The notes below the pieces were generated by a model, which worked only from the letters and a program-made list of their open reading frames with translations, was not told where the DNA came from and searched no databases. A program made the translations under genes and the position numbers. A stretch of DNA of 53,020 nt from JBAQMG01 sp049302575 (lineage in GTDB: Bacteria > Bacillota > Desulfitobacteriia > Desulfitobacteriales > Desulfitobacteriaceae). Positions 1 to 7,551 of this stretch are shown piece after piece (the stretch's first letter is position 1; every line of letters begins with the position of its first letter). The stretch covers positions 1 through 53,020 of the forward strand of contig JBAQMG010000128.1 of NCBI GenBank assembly GCA_049302575.1. The letters are read 5' to 3'.

Positions 1-1
1 G

Positions 2-553
2 CCGATAGCTTGGCGTTATCCTGCCGTTGAAATTTTAACGGCAGGTCTTTTCTCTTATATTTTATGGCTAAATCAAGGAGTTCAGGATGCTAGGGTTTTC
101 TGGCATTTGATTTTCATAGCATTCCTGATTGCTTTATCTTTTATCGATTTAGATACGATGCGTTTGCCAGATGTGTTAGTACTTCCTTTGCTGATCATGG
201 GCTTATTAGGAGCGTCTTTCCTTCCCGGAACTCCGAATTGGCTGGAGAGTTTGCTAACAGCGGTTGGAACTGGAGGAGGTTTTTGGTTGATTACTAAAAT
301 TTATCCTCAGGGAATGGGGTTGGGAGATGTCAAATTTGTTGCAGCCTTAGGGGCATTCTTGGGATTTCCCAATATCATTTTAGCAATTTTTATAGCTAGT
401 TTGCTGGGAAGTGTTGTTGGACTGAGTATGCTCTTGCTTCGCCTTAGTCAGTTCAAACAACAAATTCCTTTTGGTCCTTTTCTGGCTTCTGGAGCCTTAG
501 TGGCTCTGTTTTGGGGAGAACGGATTTTTGAATTTTATTGGGCGCTAAATTAA
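2..553 (+). CDS. pilD: Prepilin peptidase, C-terminal part (cut by window edge)
   Basis: The frame is open to the left edge, so the 5' end lies outside the window; 183 residues remain. Polytopic membrane protein that removes the leader peptide of type IV prepilins and N-methylates the new N-terminus. Both catalytic aspartates of this aspartic-protease family are visible: the first in IDLDTMRLPD, the second in the GxGD motif GMGLGDVKF. Most of the rest is hydrophobic, as expected of the membrane domain. The N-terminal cytoplasmic part is not seen. It precedes PilM/N/O-like genes, which supports a pilus role. A TTG at 107 is an internal codon, not the start, because homology to the family continues upstream of it. 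Confidence 0.88.
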   Translation, partial: PIAWRYPAVEILTAGLFSYILWLNQGVQDARVFWHLIFIAFLIALSFIDLDTMRLPDVLVLPLLIMGLLGASFLPGTPNWLESLLTAVGTGGGFWLITKIYPQGMGLGDVKFVAALGAFLGFPNIILAIFIASLLGSVVGLSMLLLRLSQFKQQIPFGPFLASGALVALFWGERIFEFYWALN

Positions 554-567
554 TGCATAATGCATAA
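551..567 (+). repeat. Short heptanucleotide repeat (TAATGCA type)
   Basis: Two exact TAATGCA units and a partial third begin at the pilD stop codon. The 7-nt period is the same as in the larger arrays elsewhere in the window; similar TGCATAA units occur after the TsaD paralogue and after ald. Confidence 0.5.
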
Positions 568-596
568 AGTAAAAATTGGCATAGGTGGAATGTCTT

Positions 597-2039
597 GTGT
601 CTAGGATTATGGTAACAGTAGAAATCACGGATCAAGAACTTAAGGTTTTGTGGTTTTTGGGGAAAAACCATGTTAAGAGGGTTCCACAGGGGGCGAGGCT
701 TAACTTTGACCTTATACCAATACCGACTGGGGTCATTGATCAAGGGATTTTGCGTGATAAAGATGTTTTTATGGGGCTATTACAGATTTATTTTGCTCAA
801 AAGAAGCTTGTTGGACTAATAGTTGTAAATCTACTCATTCCTTTCCAGCTCGGTTTTCTTCGTACTTATCGATTACCTTGGATTGCTAAATCTGATCGCA
901 AATCTGCCATCGGTTTTCTGATTGATGAAGAGGTACCTATTCCTGGAGCGGATTTGTTATCTGATTTTATAATACTGGAAGAGAACCGGGAAAATAATTT
1001 ATGCCACATCTTGGTGGGGGCAACGAGGAAAAGTTTGCTTCAAGCTTATGTCGAAGCCTTTCTCCAGGTGGGTTTTCAAGTCGAAAATATTGATTTTGCA
1101 ATTTCTGCTTTAGGCTACGCTTTGGGACTGGAAAATAAGGAGGAATCTCTTTATCTTAGAGCTGAAAGCGGGAGGTTACAGTTAATTCTTTTTTGTGGAA
1201 TTAGTCCTGAGGTTGTCAGAACTTTAGTGCCTGATCCTACCTTAGGATCACCAGATGCTGAATGGGAGAGCGAAATACAACGGATATTATTATATTATGG
1301 AAATCAACATCCAGAGTTGTCCTTGAAGAGAATCTATACTGCTGGGGAGGGTGTCGCAGACTTACTCGCGGAACGTTTGCAAAGAGCAGGGATGGTTTCC
1401 CAGGTTCAAAAAGCTGATTCAGTCAGGATACCAGATTCTTGGAAAAAAACTTACCCTGAGTGGCAGGACAATGCTAAAGCTGTTATGGGGTACGTTCTAA
1501 GAATCCTCCAAAAGGCGCCCGGTCTTAATCTTTGGCGACATCGAGCAGTTAGAAAGAGGACCTTTCTTTTTAGCAAGACGATTTTAGGTATTGTTATGTT
1601 GGGCATGATTGCCGGAATTTTAATTTGGTTTTCTCTGCAATACCGAGTAATTCAACTTGAAAATGAGGTAGAACAATTACGAAGTCAAGGTACTGAAACT
1701 CTAACTTTAGTCAATCAACAAAAAGAATTGAACAAGGCTTGGTTAAAAGCTCAGGAACATTCGATTTACGTTGGGGAGCATCTGGCTGGAATTCAACGGT
1801 TGCTTCCCCGCGGAGTTGACTTAAGTCATTTAGAATATAAAGAGGGCAGGCTATCTCTACAAGGAACAACTGATAATGCGGAACATTTTGAAGGACTGTT
1901 AAAGGCACTGGAAAGTTCGGGCTTGGAACAGCCACTGCTGACGGGCTATCAACAGACGGATCAAGCCTCCATTCAGTTTTCTTTGAAAACAGGGGATAAC
2001 AACATTGTTAATACAAAGACTGCATCAACGGAGAAGTAG
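597..2039 (+). CDS. Type IV pilus assembly protein, PilM-PilN-like fusion
   Basis: About 480 residues. The first ~320 resemble the actin-fold PilM platform protein (segment LVGATRKSLLQAYVEAFLQ). One transmembrane helix follows at about residues 325-345, then a short coiled coil (LENEVEQLRSQ) and a PilN-like periplasm-facing domain. In most systems PilM and PilN are separate proteins that bind each other, so this single chain would tether the cytoplasmic ring to the inner-membrane assembly. GTG at 597 is preferred because AGGTGG lies 8 nt upstream; GTG 585 and ATG 609 are alternatives. Neighbours are pilD and a PilO-like gene. The fusion is read from topology and recognisable segments, not from an alignment. 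Confidence 0.65.
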   Translation: MSRIMVTVEITDQELKVLWFLGKNHVKRVPQGARLNFDLIPIPTGVIDQGILRDKDVFMGLLQIYFAQKKLVGLIVVNLLIPFQLGFLRTYRLPWIAKSDRKSAIGFLIDEEVPIPGADLLSDFIILEENRENNLCHILVGATRKSLLQAYVEAFLQVGFQVENIDFAISALGYALGLENKEESLYLRAESGRLQLILFCGISPEVVRTLVPDPTLGSPDAEWESEIQRILLYYGNQHPELSLKRIYTAGEGVADLLAERLQRAGMVSQVQKADSVRIPDSWKKTYPEWQDNAKAVMGYVLRILQKAPGLNLWRHRAVRKRTFLFSKTILGIVMLGMIAGILIWFSLQYRVIQLENEVEQLRSQGTETLTLVNQQKELNKAWLKAQEHSIYVGEHLAGIQRLLPRGVDLSHLEYKEGRLSLQGTTDNAEHFEGLLKALESSGLEQPLLTGYQQTDQASIQFSLKTGDNNIVNTKTASTEK

Positions 2040-2056
2040 AAGATAGGGGGGATTAG

Positions 2057-2596
2057 ATGATTGATACCCAAAAGGATTTGTTAGTTGAGGACTTAGAGGG
2101 ATGGAACAAATATAGGCGACAAGTTCGAGAGAATAGGTCTCTTTTTTTAATTATTGTCTTTCTGATCAGTCTGATCCTTGGTACGGTATTTTATTTGCTC
2201 CCGCTTAAAGCTCGACTTGATGCTTTAAGTCTTGAGAAAAGGCATTGGACAGAGGTACCGGTTCTCTCTTCAGGAGCAACACCTGATCCTGAAATCGAAA
2301 TACCTACACTTGATAAATTGCCGAGGATTATTGAACTCTGTCAGAACTGTTTGGTAAGAAATGCTGTGGAGATAACCTCCTTTAACGTCGAGCGCTTTTC
2401 TGAAAAGAAGGATTATCCTATTCCTAGCTTGGATTATGCTAGCTTAAGAATGCATTTTCACGGAACGTGGCAGGAAATGGAAACTGGATTAAATGAGTTA
2501 GAGCGTCTGGAAAATCTAGCAATACAGATTCAGGAAGTCGTTTTAATACCCGGTGGGGGAGAAACATTACTCCGGATCTATATTCTGAATAGTTGA
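2057..2596 (+). CDS. pilO: PilO-like type IV pilus assembly protein
   Basis: 179 residues with a cytoplasmic N-terminus, one transmembrane helix at about residues 30-50, a short helical segment and a small alpha/beta domain. That is the PilO bitopic architecture; PilO pairs with PilN to form the inner-membrane alignment complex. It starts 17 nt after the PilM-N gene with a clear GGGGG-type ribosome site and is probably cotranscribed. Primary sequence similarity is weak, so the name rests mainly on size, topology and position. It ends the pilus cluster. Confidence 0.6.
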   Translation: MIDTQKDLLVEDLEGWNKYRRQVRENRSLFLIIVFLISLILGTVFYLLPLKARLDALSLEKRHWTEVPVLSSGATPDPEIEIPTLDKLPRIIELCQNCLVRNAVEITSFNVERFSEKKDYPIPSLDYASLRMHFHGTWQEMETGLNELERLENLAIQIQEVVLIPGGGETLLRIYILNS

Positions 2597-2702
2597 GCAG
2601 GGATGATTCTATTAAGTCCAGCAAATTCGCTAAATGCTCTCTCTACAATTGTTGCTGAATCTTAAGCGCGGAATCATGAATAAATATAGAAGTAAAGGAA
2701 CG

Positions 2703-2745
2703 AAACATCCCTCCTCTACCATATTCTGGTAGAGGAGGGATGTTT
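2703..2745 (+). promoter_or_regulatory. Perfect hairpin containing the ribosome binding site of the LysM gene
   Basis: A perfect 19-bp inverted repeat (arms 2703-2721 and 2727-2745, loop TATTC) ends one base before the ATG of the next gene. The 3' arm contains GAGGAGGG, the only good Shine-Dalgarno sequence for that ATG (8-nt spacing). If the RNA folds, the ribosome site is fully paired. Only three T residues follow the stem, so it is a poor intrinsic terminator, although it could attenuate readthrough from the pilus genes. Confidence 0.75.
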
Positions 2746-2746
2746 A

Positions 2747-3178
2747 ATGGGAAATTGGGACTATGTTATTGGTAATGGAGATAGTTTTTATCGTTTAGCT
2801 CAGCGCTTTGGTGGAACTTGCGAGGACTGGATTAGAGCTAACCCCGAAGTAAATCCTTTAATGTTGCAAGTCGGACAGAAAGTTGTGCTCCCTGAATTTA
2901 AAAACGAGCTAAAGGGGCAGTCACAGTTTGCAGAAGTCAGTCCGGAGTATGGGAAGGAGTTTGCCGGAGAACACTTCGATGAAGTTGAAATGGAAGCTGA
3001 AGGGGTCGTTTTTCGGGTTAGACGGGTTGGAGAAGGCCGAATACCGCACGAAATTCATCTGCTTTTACCGCGCACTGAAATTCATAAGATCCAACCGGCT
3101 GGGGAGAACGGTCCTTGTGAAGTTCAAATTATGATCAGTAACCTGGATATTGTCCATTCACCTCGTTTGACAAAGTAA
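2747..3178 (+). CDS. LysM-domain protein
   Basis: 143 residues. Residues ~3-50 form one LysM module (DYVIGNGDSFYRLAQRFGG, then ANPEVNPLMLQVGQKVVLP), which usually binds peptidoglycan or chitin-like glycans. The remaining ~90 residues, charged with some beta character, match nothing I recognise. No signal peptide or transmembrane helix is visible. Proteins with an N-terminal LysM and no signal occur in spore-formers as spore-coat or cortex-associated proteins; that role is inferred here. Its ribosome site is inside a perfect hairpin immediately upstream, suggesting translational control or insulation from pilus transcription. Confidence 0.7.
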   Translation: MGNWDYVIGNGDSFYRLAQRFGGTCEDWIRANPEVNPLMLQVGQKVVLPEFKNELKGQSQFAEVSPEYGKEFAGEHFDEVEMEAEGVVFRVRRVGEGRIPHEIHLLLPRTEIHKIQPAGENGPCEVQIMISNLDIVHSPRLTK

Positions 3179-3278
3179 ATAGCGGAAAAGACTATGCTAA
3201 GGCGTATAATTGTGATAAAATTCTGTGGTGAGTCACAGAGATGTGTTTTGGCAGTGGGTTAAGAAAAGGGGATCAGTC

Positions 3279-4340
3279 ATGAGCCGATTGGAAAATTTGC
3301 GTCAGAGTATGACAACAGTGGGTATTGATGCTTATCTTTCTTTAGTTCCGGAAAATCGACATTATCTTAGCGGATTTACTGGTTCGGCTGGTTCTTTGTT
3401 GATCTTACCGGAACAAGCTTTCCTTTTAACTGATTTTAGATATATAGAACAGGCCAACCAAGAAACCGTAGAGTATACGGTTATAAAGATGGGTAATGAC
3501 TTGTTTGTTTCTTTAGCTGAATTGTCTTCGAAAGTTAAACGACTCGGCTTTGAAGGCGATTATCTGAATTTCATGGATTACTGCCGTCTGCGGGATGCTC
3601 TTCCACAGACGGAACTTGTTTCTTTGCCCAATTTAGTGACAGATTTACGTTCTGTCAAAGAACCAACGGAAATTTCTTTAATTCGTGACGCAGTCCGAAT
3701 TGCGGATGAGGCATGGGCAACTATCTTGAATTCTATTGAAATTGGGCAGACGGAAGAGAAAATAGCGCTCGATTTAGAATTTGCTATGCGTCGCGCCGGA
3801 GCAAGCGGGCCTTCTTTTGATTTTATCGTGGCTTCGGGAAGGCGTTCTGCCTTACCCCATGGGAGAGCTAGTTCTAAGATAATTCAAAGGGGAGAGTTAC
3901 TTACGCTTGATTTCGGAGCCATCTATCGGGGTTATTGTTCTGATATTACTCGTACGGTTATTTTAGGTGAACCTGATGATCGACAAAAAGAAATCTATGA
4001 GCTGGTTTTGGCAGCTAACCAGGCAGGGATTGAAGCAGTAAAGCCTGGCTTAAAAGGTAAGGAAGTTGACGCAGTGGCTCGAAAGGTCATTAAGGAAGCA
4101 GGCTATGGAGAGTATTTTGGGCATGGTTTAGGACATTCAGTTGGATTAACTGTGCATGAAGGACCTAATTTGAACCTGCGTGAAGAAAAGCTCCTTAAAT
4201 CAGGGATGGTTGTAACAGTCGAACCTGGAATTTATCTACCTGACTGGGGCGGGGTTCGTATTGAAGATATGGTTTTGATAACAGAACAAGGGTGTGAAGT
4301 CTTAACACGTTCACCTAAGAAGTTGACAGTTATCGGCTAG
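3279..4340 (+). CDS. pepP: Xaa-Pro aminopeptidase, M24 family
   Basis: 353 residues. Cytosolic dimetal peptidase that removes an N-terminal residue ahead of proline. It has an N-terminal creatinase-like domain and a C-terminal pita-bread domain. All five metal ligands of the family are visible: Asp near 210 (LDFGA), Asp near 221 (SDITRT), His near 285 (GHGLGHS), Glu near 315 (VEPGIY) and Glu near 329 (IEDMV). ATG at 3279 is preceded by AAGGGGA; the frame is open further upstream, but without a good ribosome site. The position directly before efp is common in Firmicutes. Confidence 0.9.
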   Translation: MSRLENLRQSMTTVGIDAYLSLVPENRHYLSGFTGSAGSLLILPEQAFLLTDFRYIEQANQETVEYTVIKMGNDLFVSLAELSSKVKRLGFEGDYLNFMDYCRLRDALPQTELVSLPNLVTDLRSVKEPTEISLIRDAVRIADEAWATILNSIEIGQTEEKIALDLEFAMRRAGASGPSFDFIVASGRRSALPHGRASSKIIQRGELLTLDFGAIYRGYCSDITRTVILGEPDDRQKEIYELVLAANQAGIEAVKPGLKGKEVDAVARKVIKEAGYGEYFGHGLGHSVGLTVHEGPNLNLREEKLLKSGMVVTVEPGIYLPDWGGVRIEDMVLITEQGCEVLTRSPKKLTVIG

Positions 4341-4395
4341 ATTTTACATTATCTTAAAGTATAAATTTTGAGTCAACATTAGCGCAATAGAGACC

Positions 4396-4418
4396 TTCTA
4401 AAGTAATTAACTTTAGAA
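4396..4418 (+). promoter_or_regulatory. Small inverted repeat in the efp leader
   Basis: TTCTAAAGT and ACTTTAGAA form a 9-bp perfect stem with an AATTA loop, about 50 nt before the efp start. No T-tract follows the stem. It could be an operator or an RNA leader hairpin; nothing decides between them. Confidence 0.35.
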
Positions 4419-4467
4419 TAGGACAAGCTAAAGAACAACCATAATTTTTTAGGGGGAAAAGAATTTT

Positions 4468-5025
4468 ATGATTTCTACAAACGAATTTAAGACAGGTGTA
4501 ACAATTCTACTCGATGGGGATGTTTATACAATTATCGAGTTTCAACATGTTAAGCCTGGAAAAGGTGCAGCCTTTGTCCGTACTAAACTCAAAAACGTTA
4601 AGACGGGTGGAGTCGTTGAACGTAAAATGAATGCTGGTGAGAAAGTTCCCAGAGCTCATGTCGAACGCAGAGAAATGCAATATCTTTATAAAGACGGAGA
4701 TCATTTTGTGGTGATGGATAATGAGAGTTATGAACAAACGTCTTTATTAGCTGAGCAAATTGGTGATGGGGTCAAATGGCTCAAAGAAAATATGAATTTA
4801 GGCGTTTTGTTCTTTGGAACTGACGTGATTGGTGTTGATATACCTAACTCAGTTCAACTACTTGTAACGGCAACAGACCCAGCTGTTAAAGGGGATACTG
4901 CCCAAGGGGGTACGAAACCAGCTACTTTAGAAACAGGGGCTGTGGTATATGTTCCTTTCTTTGTTAACGAAGGGGATGTCTTAATCATCGATACTCGTAC
5001 GGGGAACTACGTGCAACGCGCGTAG
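4468..5025 (+). CDS. efp: Translation elongation factor P
   Basis: 185 residues, the normal EF-P length. EF-P enters the ribosome E site and relieves stalling at polyproline. The three beta-barrel domains are recognisable from beginning to end, and the domain-I loop PGKG carries Lys32, the usual modification position. An AGGGGG ribosome site precedes the ATG. It is the canonical neighbour of pepP upstream and of the spoIIIA operon downstream, although in this genome a decay zone of repeats and pseudogenes now separates efp from spoIIIAA. Confidence 0.97.
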   Translation: MISTNEFKTGVTILLDGDVYTIIEFQHVKPGKGAAFVRTKLKNVKTGGVVERKMNAGEKVPRAHVERREMQYLYKDGDHFVVMDNESYEQTSLLAEQIGDGVKWLKENMNLGVLFFGTDVIGVDIPNSVQLLVTATDPAVKGDTAQGGTKPATLETGAVVYVPFFVNEGDVLIIDTRTGNYVQRA

Positions 5026-5044
5026 TAATGCGCGTTGAACATAG

Positions 5045-5289
5045 TTCGAGGCAAGAGGTTCGATGCGCGATGCGCGAATTCTAACGTCGAATCTCGGGCT
5101 TTGGGTCCTCTGATCTCGCCCCGCACTTCAAACCTCGAGTTTGGCTTCGACCTCTATCTTCCAACTTCCAACTTCCAACTTCTAATTTCGATCGCGCATC
5201 GCTCATCGTGATTCGAACATCGAATTTTGAACCTCGGCCCTCGGTTCTCGGACTTCGAGCATCGAGCATCGCGCATCGGATCCTCGCAT
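5045..5289. repeat. Heptanucleotide-phased degenerate array, 35 units
   Basis: The stretch can be cut into 35 consecutive 7-mers without a phase break. Clear units include TCGAGCA (twice in tandem), TCGCGCA, TCGAACA, TCGGTTC, TCGGACT and three near-identical ACTTCCA. The first few units (TTCGATG, CGCGATG) are in the opposite orientation to the rest. There is no convincing gene on either strand: the frames are rich in Ser and Arg with no ribosome site. Related arrays occur in other intergenic spaces of this window. Confidence 0.8.
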
Positions 5290-5336
5290 AGTGGGTAAGC
5301 TTACAATAGCTTGCAACTGTGGGAGGTTTTTTTGTT

Positions 5337-6040
5337 ATGAAATTAAGTATTATTCCCCTTGGGGGAACAGGGGGGATAGAACCAGGTACTGCGATACGAG
5401 CGGGAGCTTTTGAAGTAGAGGCTTTTCGGGTAACCCATAGTGTTCCTGACTCAGTGGGTTATTCTTTGCTTTGCCCTCAGGGTAGAGTGATTTATACTGG
5501 GGATTTTAAGGTGGATTATACCCCGATCGATGGCCAAGAAATGGATTTAGCAAGACTGGCAGCTTGGGGAGAAGAGGGAGTATTGGCGTTAATTTGCGAT
5601 TCTACTAACGCGGAACGCCCAGGGTCGACTTTGTCAGAAAAAGTTGTGGGCAAGACTCTGCATGATTGGTTTGGCCGGGCCGAAGGAAAAATTATCATGG
5701 CTTCTTTTGTATCTAATGTCCACCGGATTCAACAGGCGATCGCCAACAATTGTCACAGGATGGGGTTATAGTCGTTGTTGTCGTTTCGGCGAAGGGACAT
5801 TCTTCTACTCTCGCTTCGGGACCTGATATAATTTCGCGCGGCTTTACCTTCATGAAAGAGGCCGGAGAACTTGTAGACGGAGCAAAAGAAGTAGTTACAA
5901 TGGCCCTTGAAGCTCAACTTAAGCAGGAACGGTGGGAATGGAGAGTTTTACGGGGAACCGTCTATGAATCTCTGAGTAACTATTGTTGGGAAAAGACCCG
6001 GAGAAGACCGATGATTTTGCCGGTTTTGTTACAGCTGTGA
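5337..6040 (+). pseudogene. Ribonuclease J pseudogene with two large internal deletions
   Basis: Three separated pieces of RNase J lie in order: the N-terminal MKLSIIPLGG; a middle piece from IEPGTAIRAG to NVHRIQQAIA, with the VTHSVPDSVG and TGDFK blocks; and a C-terminal piece from DGVIVVVVV to RRPMILPVL. The first join removes about 100 residues including the HxHxDH metal site. The second removes roughly 180 residues including later metal ligands and changes frame near 5755. No nuclease activity is expected. The original ribosome site (GGGAGG, 5321-5326) and ATG survive. A heptamer array lies on one side and a group II intron remnant on the other. Confidence 0.85.
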
Positions 6041-6042
6041 AG

Positions 6043-6077
6043 TGAACTCGTTGGGCTAAAGCTGAACATCGAGACTT
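6043..6077. repeat. Heptamer-phased remnant shared with 10670-10703
   Basis: Units GAACTCG, (7 nt), AAAGCTG and AACATCG occur in 7-nt phase; the same three units in the same order occur again before spoIIIAG. This places it in the same repeat family as the longer arrays. Confidence 0.5.
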
Positions 6078-6123
6078 CGGTACCAATGGAGGCGTTAAGC
6101 CTTCTTTTTTTGTATATTTAAAG

Positions 6124-6285
6124 GGAGCAAAAGAGATACTGAAAGGTCAACTCGGTCTCACTCTACATACAGATAAAATGAAAATTTTTATGCTACAAAG
6201 GCGAGCTGATGGAAGAGCCGTGTGCGATGGTTCGCTTGCACGGTGGTGTGAGAGGATGGCGGTTAGTCACCGCCTCCTACTCGAT
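6124..6285 (+). mobile_element. Group II intron 3' remnant (reverse-transcriptase fragment plus domains V-VI)
   Basis: 6124-6195 reads as a short piece of intron-encoded reverse transcriptase (AKEILKGQLGLTLHTDKMKI). It is fused to a domain V of 34 nt at 6215-6248, which starts GAGCCGTGTGCG and ends near GCACGGTGGTG. Domain VI follows (GGCGGT, loop TAGTC, ACCGCC) and then a typical CCTACTCGAT end. The 5' RNA domains and nearly the whole protein are missing, so it cannot move. It lies between the RNase J pseudogene and spoIIIAA. Confidence 0.72.
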
Positions 6286-6341
6286 TGAGCTTCTTACCTT
6301 ATCAGCTTCTTAGTCCGTAAAAAACTTTAATTCATTAGGAT

Positions 6342-6370
6342 GTCTAAAATCAGAGTTGTGGACATACTTT
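6342..6370 (+). promoter_or_regulatory. Candidate sigma-E promoter of the spoIIIA operon
   Basis: GTCTAAAA, 13 nt, CATACTTT resembles the sigma-E consensus (-10 CATACAnT, spacing 13-15). The operon is transcribed by sigma-E in Bacillus subtilis. Transcription would start just upstream of the spoIIIAA ribosome site. The -35 match is only partial. Confidence 0.38.
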
Positions 6371-6393
6371 TTTATCAGAGGGGGACGGATATC

Positions 6394-7434
6394 GTGTCAC
6401 TGCATTATGCACTATCTACCACAATAAAACCTCTTGAGTTGCCAATGGTCAGATCTCAAAAAACCTGTGAGAGATGGGATAGTTTTACTCAATGGTTGAG
6501 TGACGATTTGAGGGAACTATTTGCTGGTTTTGAAAGTGTAAACCAGCTTGGTGTCGAGGAAATTCGACTGCGTATTGGACAACCTTTATTGCTTAAAGCT
6601 TTTCAACGAGAGATATTCTTGGATTCTAACGGGCAGCAGACTAGTCAGGATAAGGCCTATCTAATCAAACAAGGTGATCTCATAGAAACGTTAGAGAGGA
6701 TGACCAATAGCTCGCTTTATGCTGTCAACGAAGAGCTAAAGCAGGGGTTTTTGACACTCCTAGGTGGACATAGGGTGGGGGTGGTTGGTGAGGTAATTAT
6801 GCAGGGGGAAGATCTGCAAACGATTAAGCACATTTCAGCTCTAAATTTTCGTTTGGCCAGAGAAATTAAGGGAAGAGCTTTAGAAGTTTTGCCTTTCTTG
6901 ATAGAACCCAGTGGATTGATTAAGCACACACTCGTACTTTCAGCACCTAGAGCTGGAAAAACAACCTTTCTGCGTGACTTAATCTGTTTGCTAAGTGAAG
7001 GTGTTCCCAAACTGGGGTTAAGCGGTCAAACCGTGGGCGTTGTCGATGAACGGGGAGAACTTGCAGGGATGTGGCAGGGTATACCTACCTTTAATTTAGG
7101 ACCTCGGACTGATGTTCTAGATAGTTGTCCTAAAGCCAAAGGAATAGGGATGTTAGTTAGGGCTATGGCACCGGATGTGATTGCGGTCGATGAATTGGGA
7201 CACTCTGATGACGTAGCTGCAGTAGTGGATGCTTTACGGACAGGGGTAAGGATTTTGGGTACTGCCCATGCGGAATCGCTGGAGGAAGCCTTCAAGCGTC
7301 CAACGTTAAAAGTCCTTTTTGAACAACAGGTTTTTGAACGCATTGTTGTTTTAAGTCGAAAAAGAGGTCCGGGAACAGTTGCAGGTGTTTTCGATCCTAT
7401 TACTGGTCGCGATTTGAAAGCCGCTGGCATTTAA
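6394..7434 (+). CDS. spoIIIAA: Stage III sporulation protein AA (secretion-type ATPase)
   Basis: 346 residues. Mother-cell ATPase of the SpoIIIA-SpoIIQ channel, related to the VirB11/GspE family; it energises the feeding tube linking mother cell and forespore. Walker A is SAPRAGKTT near residue 184, and Walker B is VIAVDELG near 263. GTG at 6394 is chosen because AGAGGGGG ends 9 nt upstream; the frame is open to 6340 without a comparable site. First gene of a complete eight-gene operon. An array of AGAAGTC heptamers separates it from spoIIIAB, which is unusual inside this operon. Confidence 0.93.
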   Translation: MSLHYALSTTIKPLELPMVRSQKTCERWDSFTQWLSDDLRELFAGFESVNQLGVEEIRLRIGQPLLLKAFQREIFLDSNGQQTSQDKAYLIKQGDLIETLERMTNSSLYAVNEELKQGFLTLLGGHRVGVVGEVIMQGEDLQTIKHISALNFRLAREIKGRALEVLPFLIEPSGLIKHTLVLSAPRAGKTTFLRDLICLLSEGVPKLGLSGQTVGVVDERGELAGMWQGIPTFNLGPRTDVLDSCPKAKGIGMLVRAMAPDVIAVDELGHSDDVAAVVDALRTGVRILGTAHAESLEEAFKRPTLKVLFEQQVFERIVVLSRKRGPGTVAGVFDPITGRDLKAAGI

Positions 7435-7436
7435 TC

Positions 7437-7506
7437 GGAAGTCAGATGTTAGAAGTCAGAAGTCTGAGGTTGTTAGATTAAGAAGTGGGAGTCTTGGAAG
7501 TGGATC
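7437..7506. repeat. Heptamer array, AGAAGTC type, about 10 units
   Basis: Units AGATGTT, AGAAGTC, AGAAGTC and TGAGGTT follow one another in 7-nt phase immediately after the spoIIIAA stop codon. The reverse complement of the array after ald uses the same AGAAGTC and AGAAGTT units, linking the two loci. Confidence 0.65.
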
Positions 7507-7551
7507 AAAAGTTACATGCTAGTTAATAGTTTTAGTTAAGTGGAGGGAATA

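Noticed and set aside
5081..5269. Open frame on the minus strand, rich in Arg, Ser and Glu
   Set aside because: It is produced entirely by the heptamer array, has no ribosome site and no recognisable domain.
5045..5289. Possible CRISPR array
   Set aside because: The period is 7 nt, there are no long identical repeats with spacers of even size, and no cas gene is present.
7026..7430. 134-residue minus-strand frame opposite spoIIIAA
   Set aside because: It is a shadow of the conserved ATPase gene, with no independent signals.
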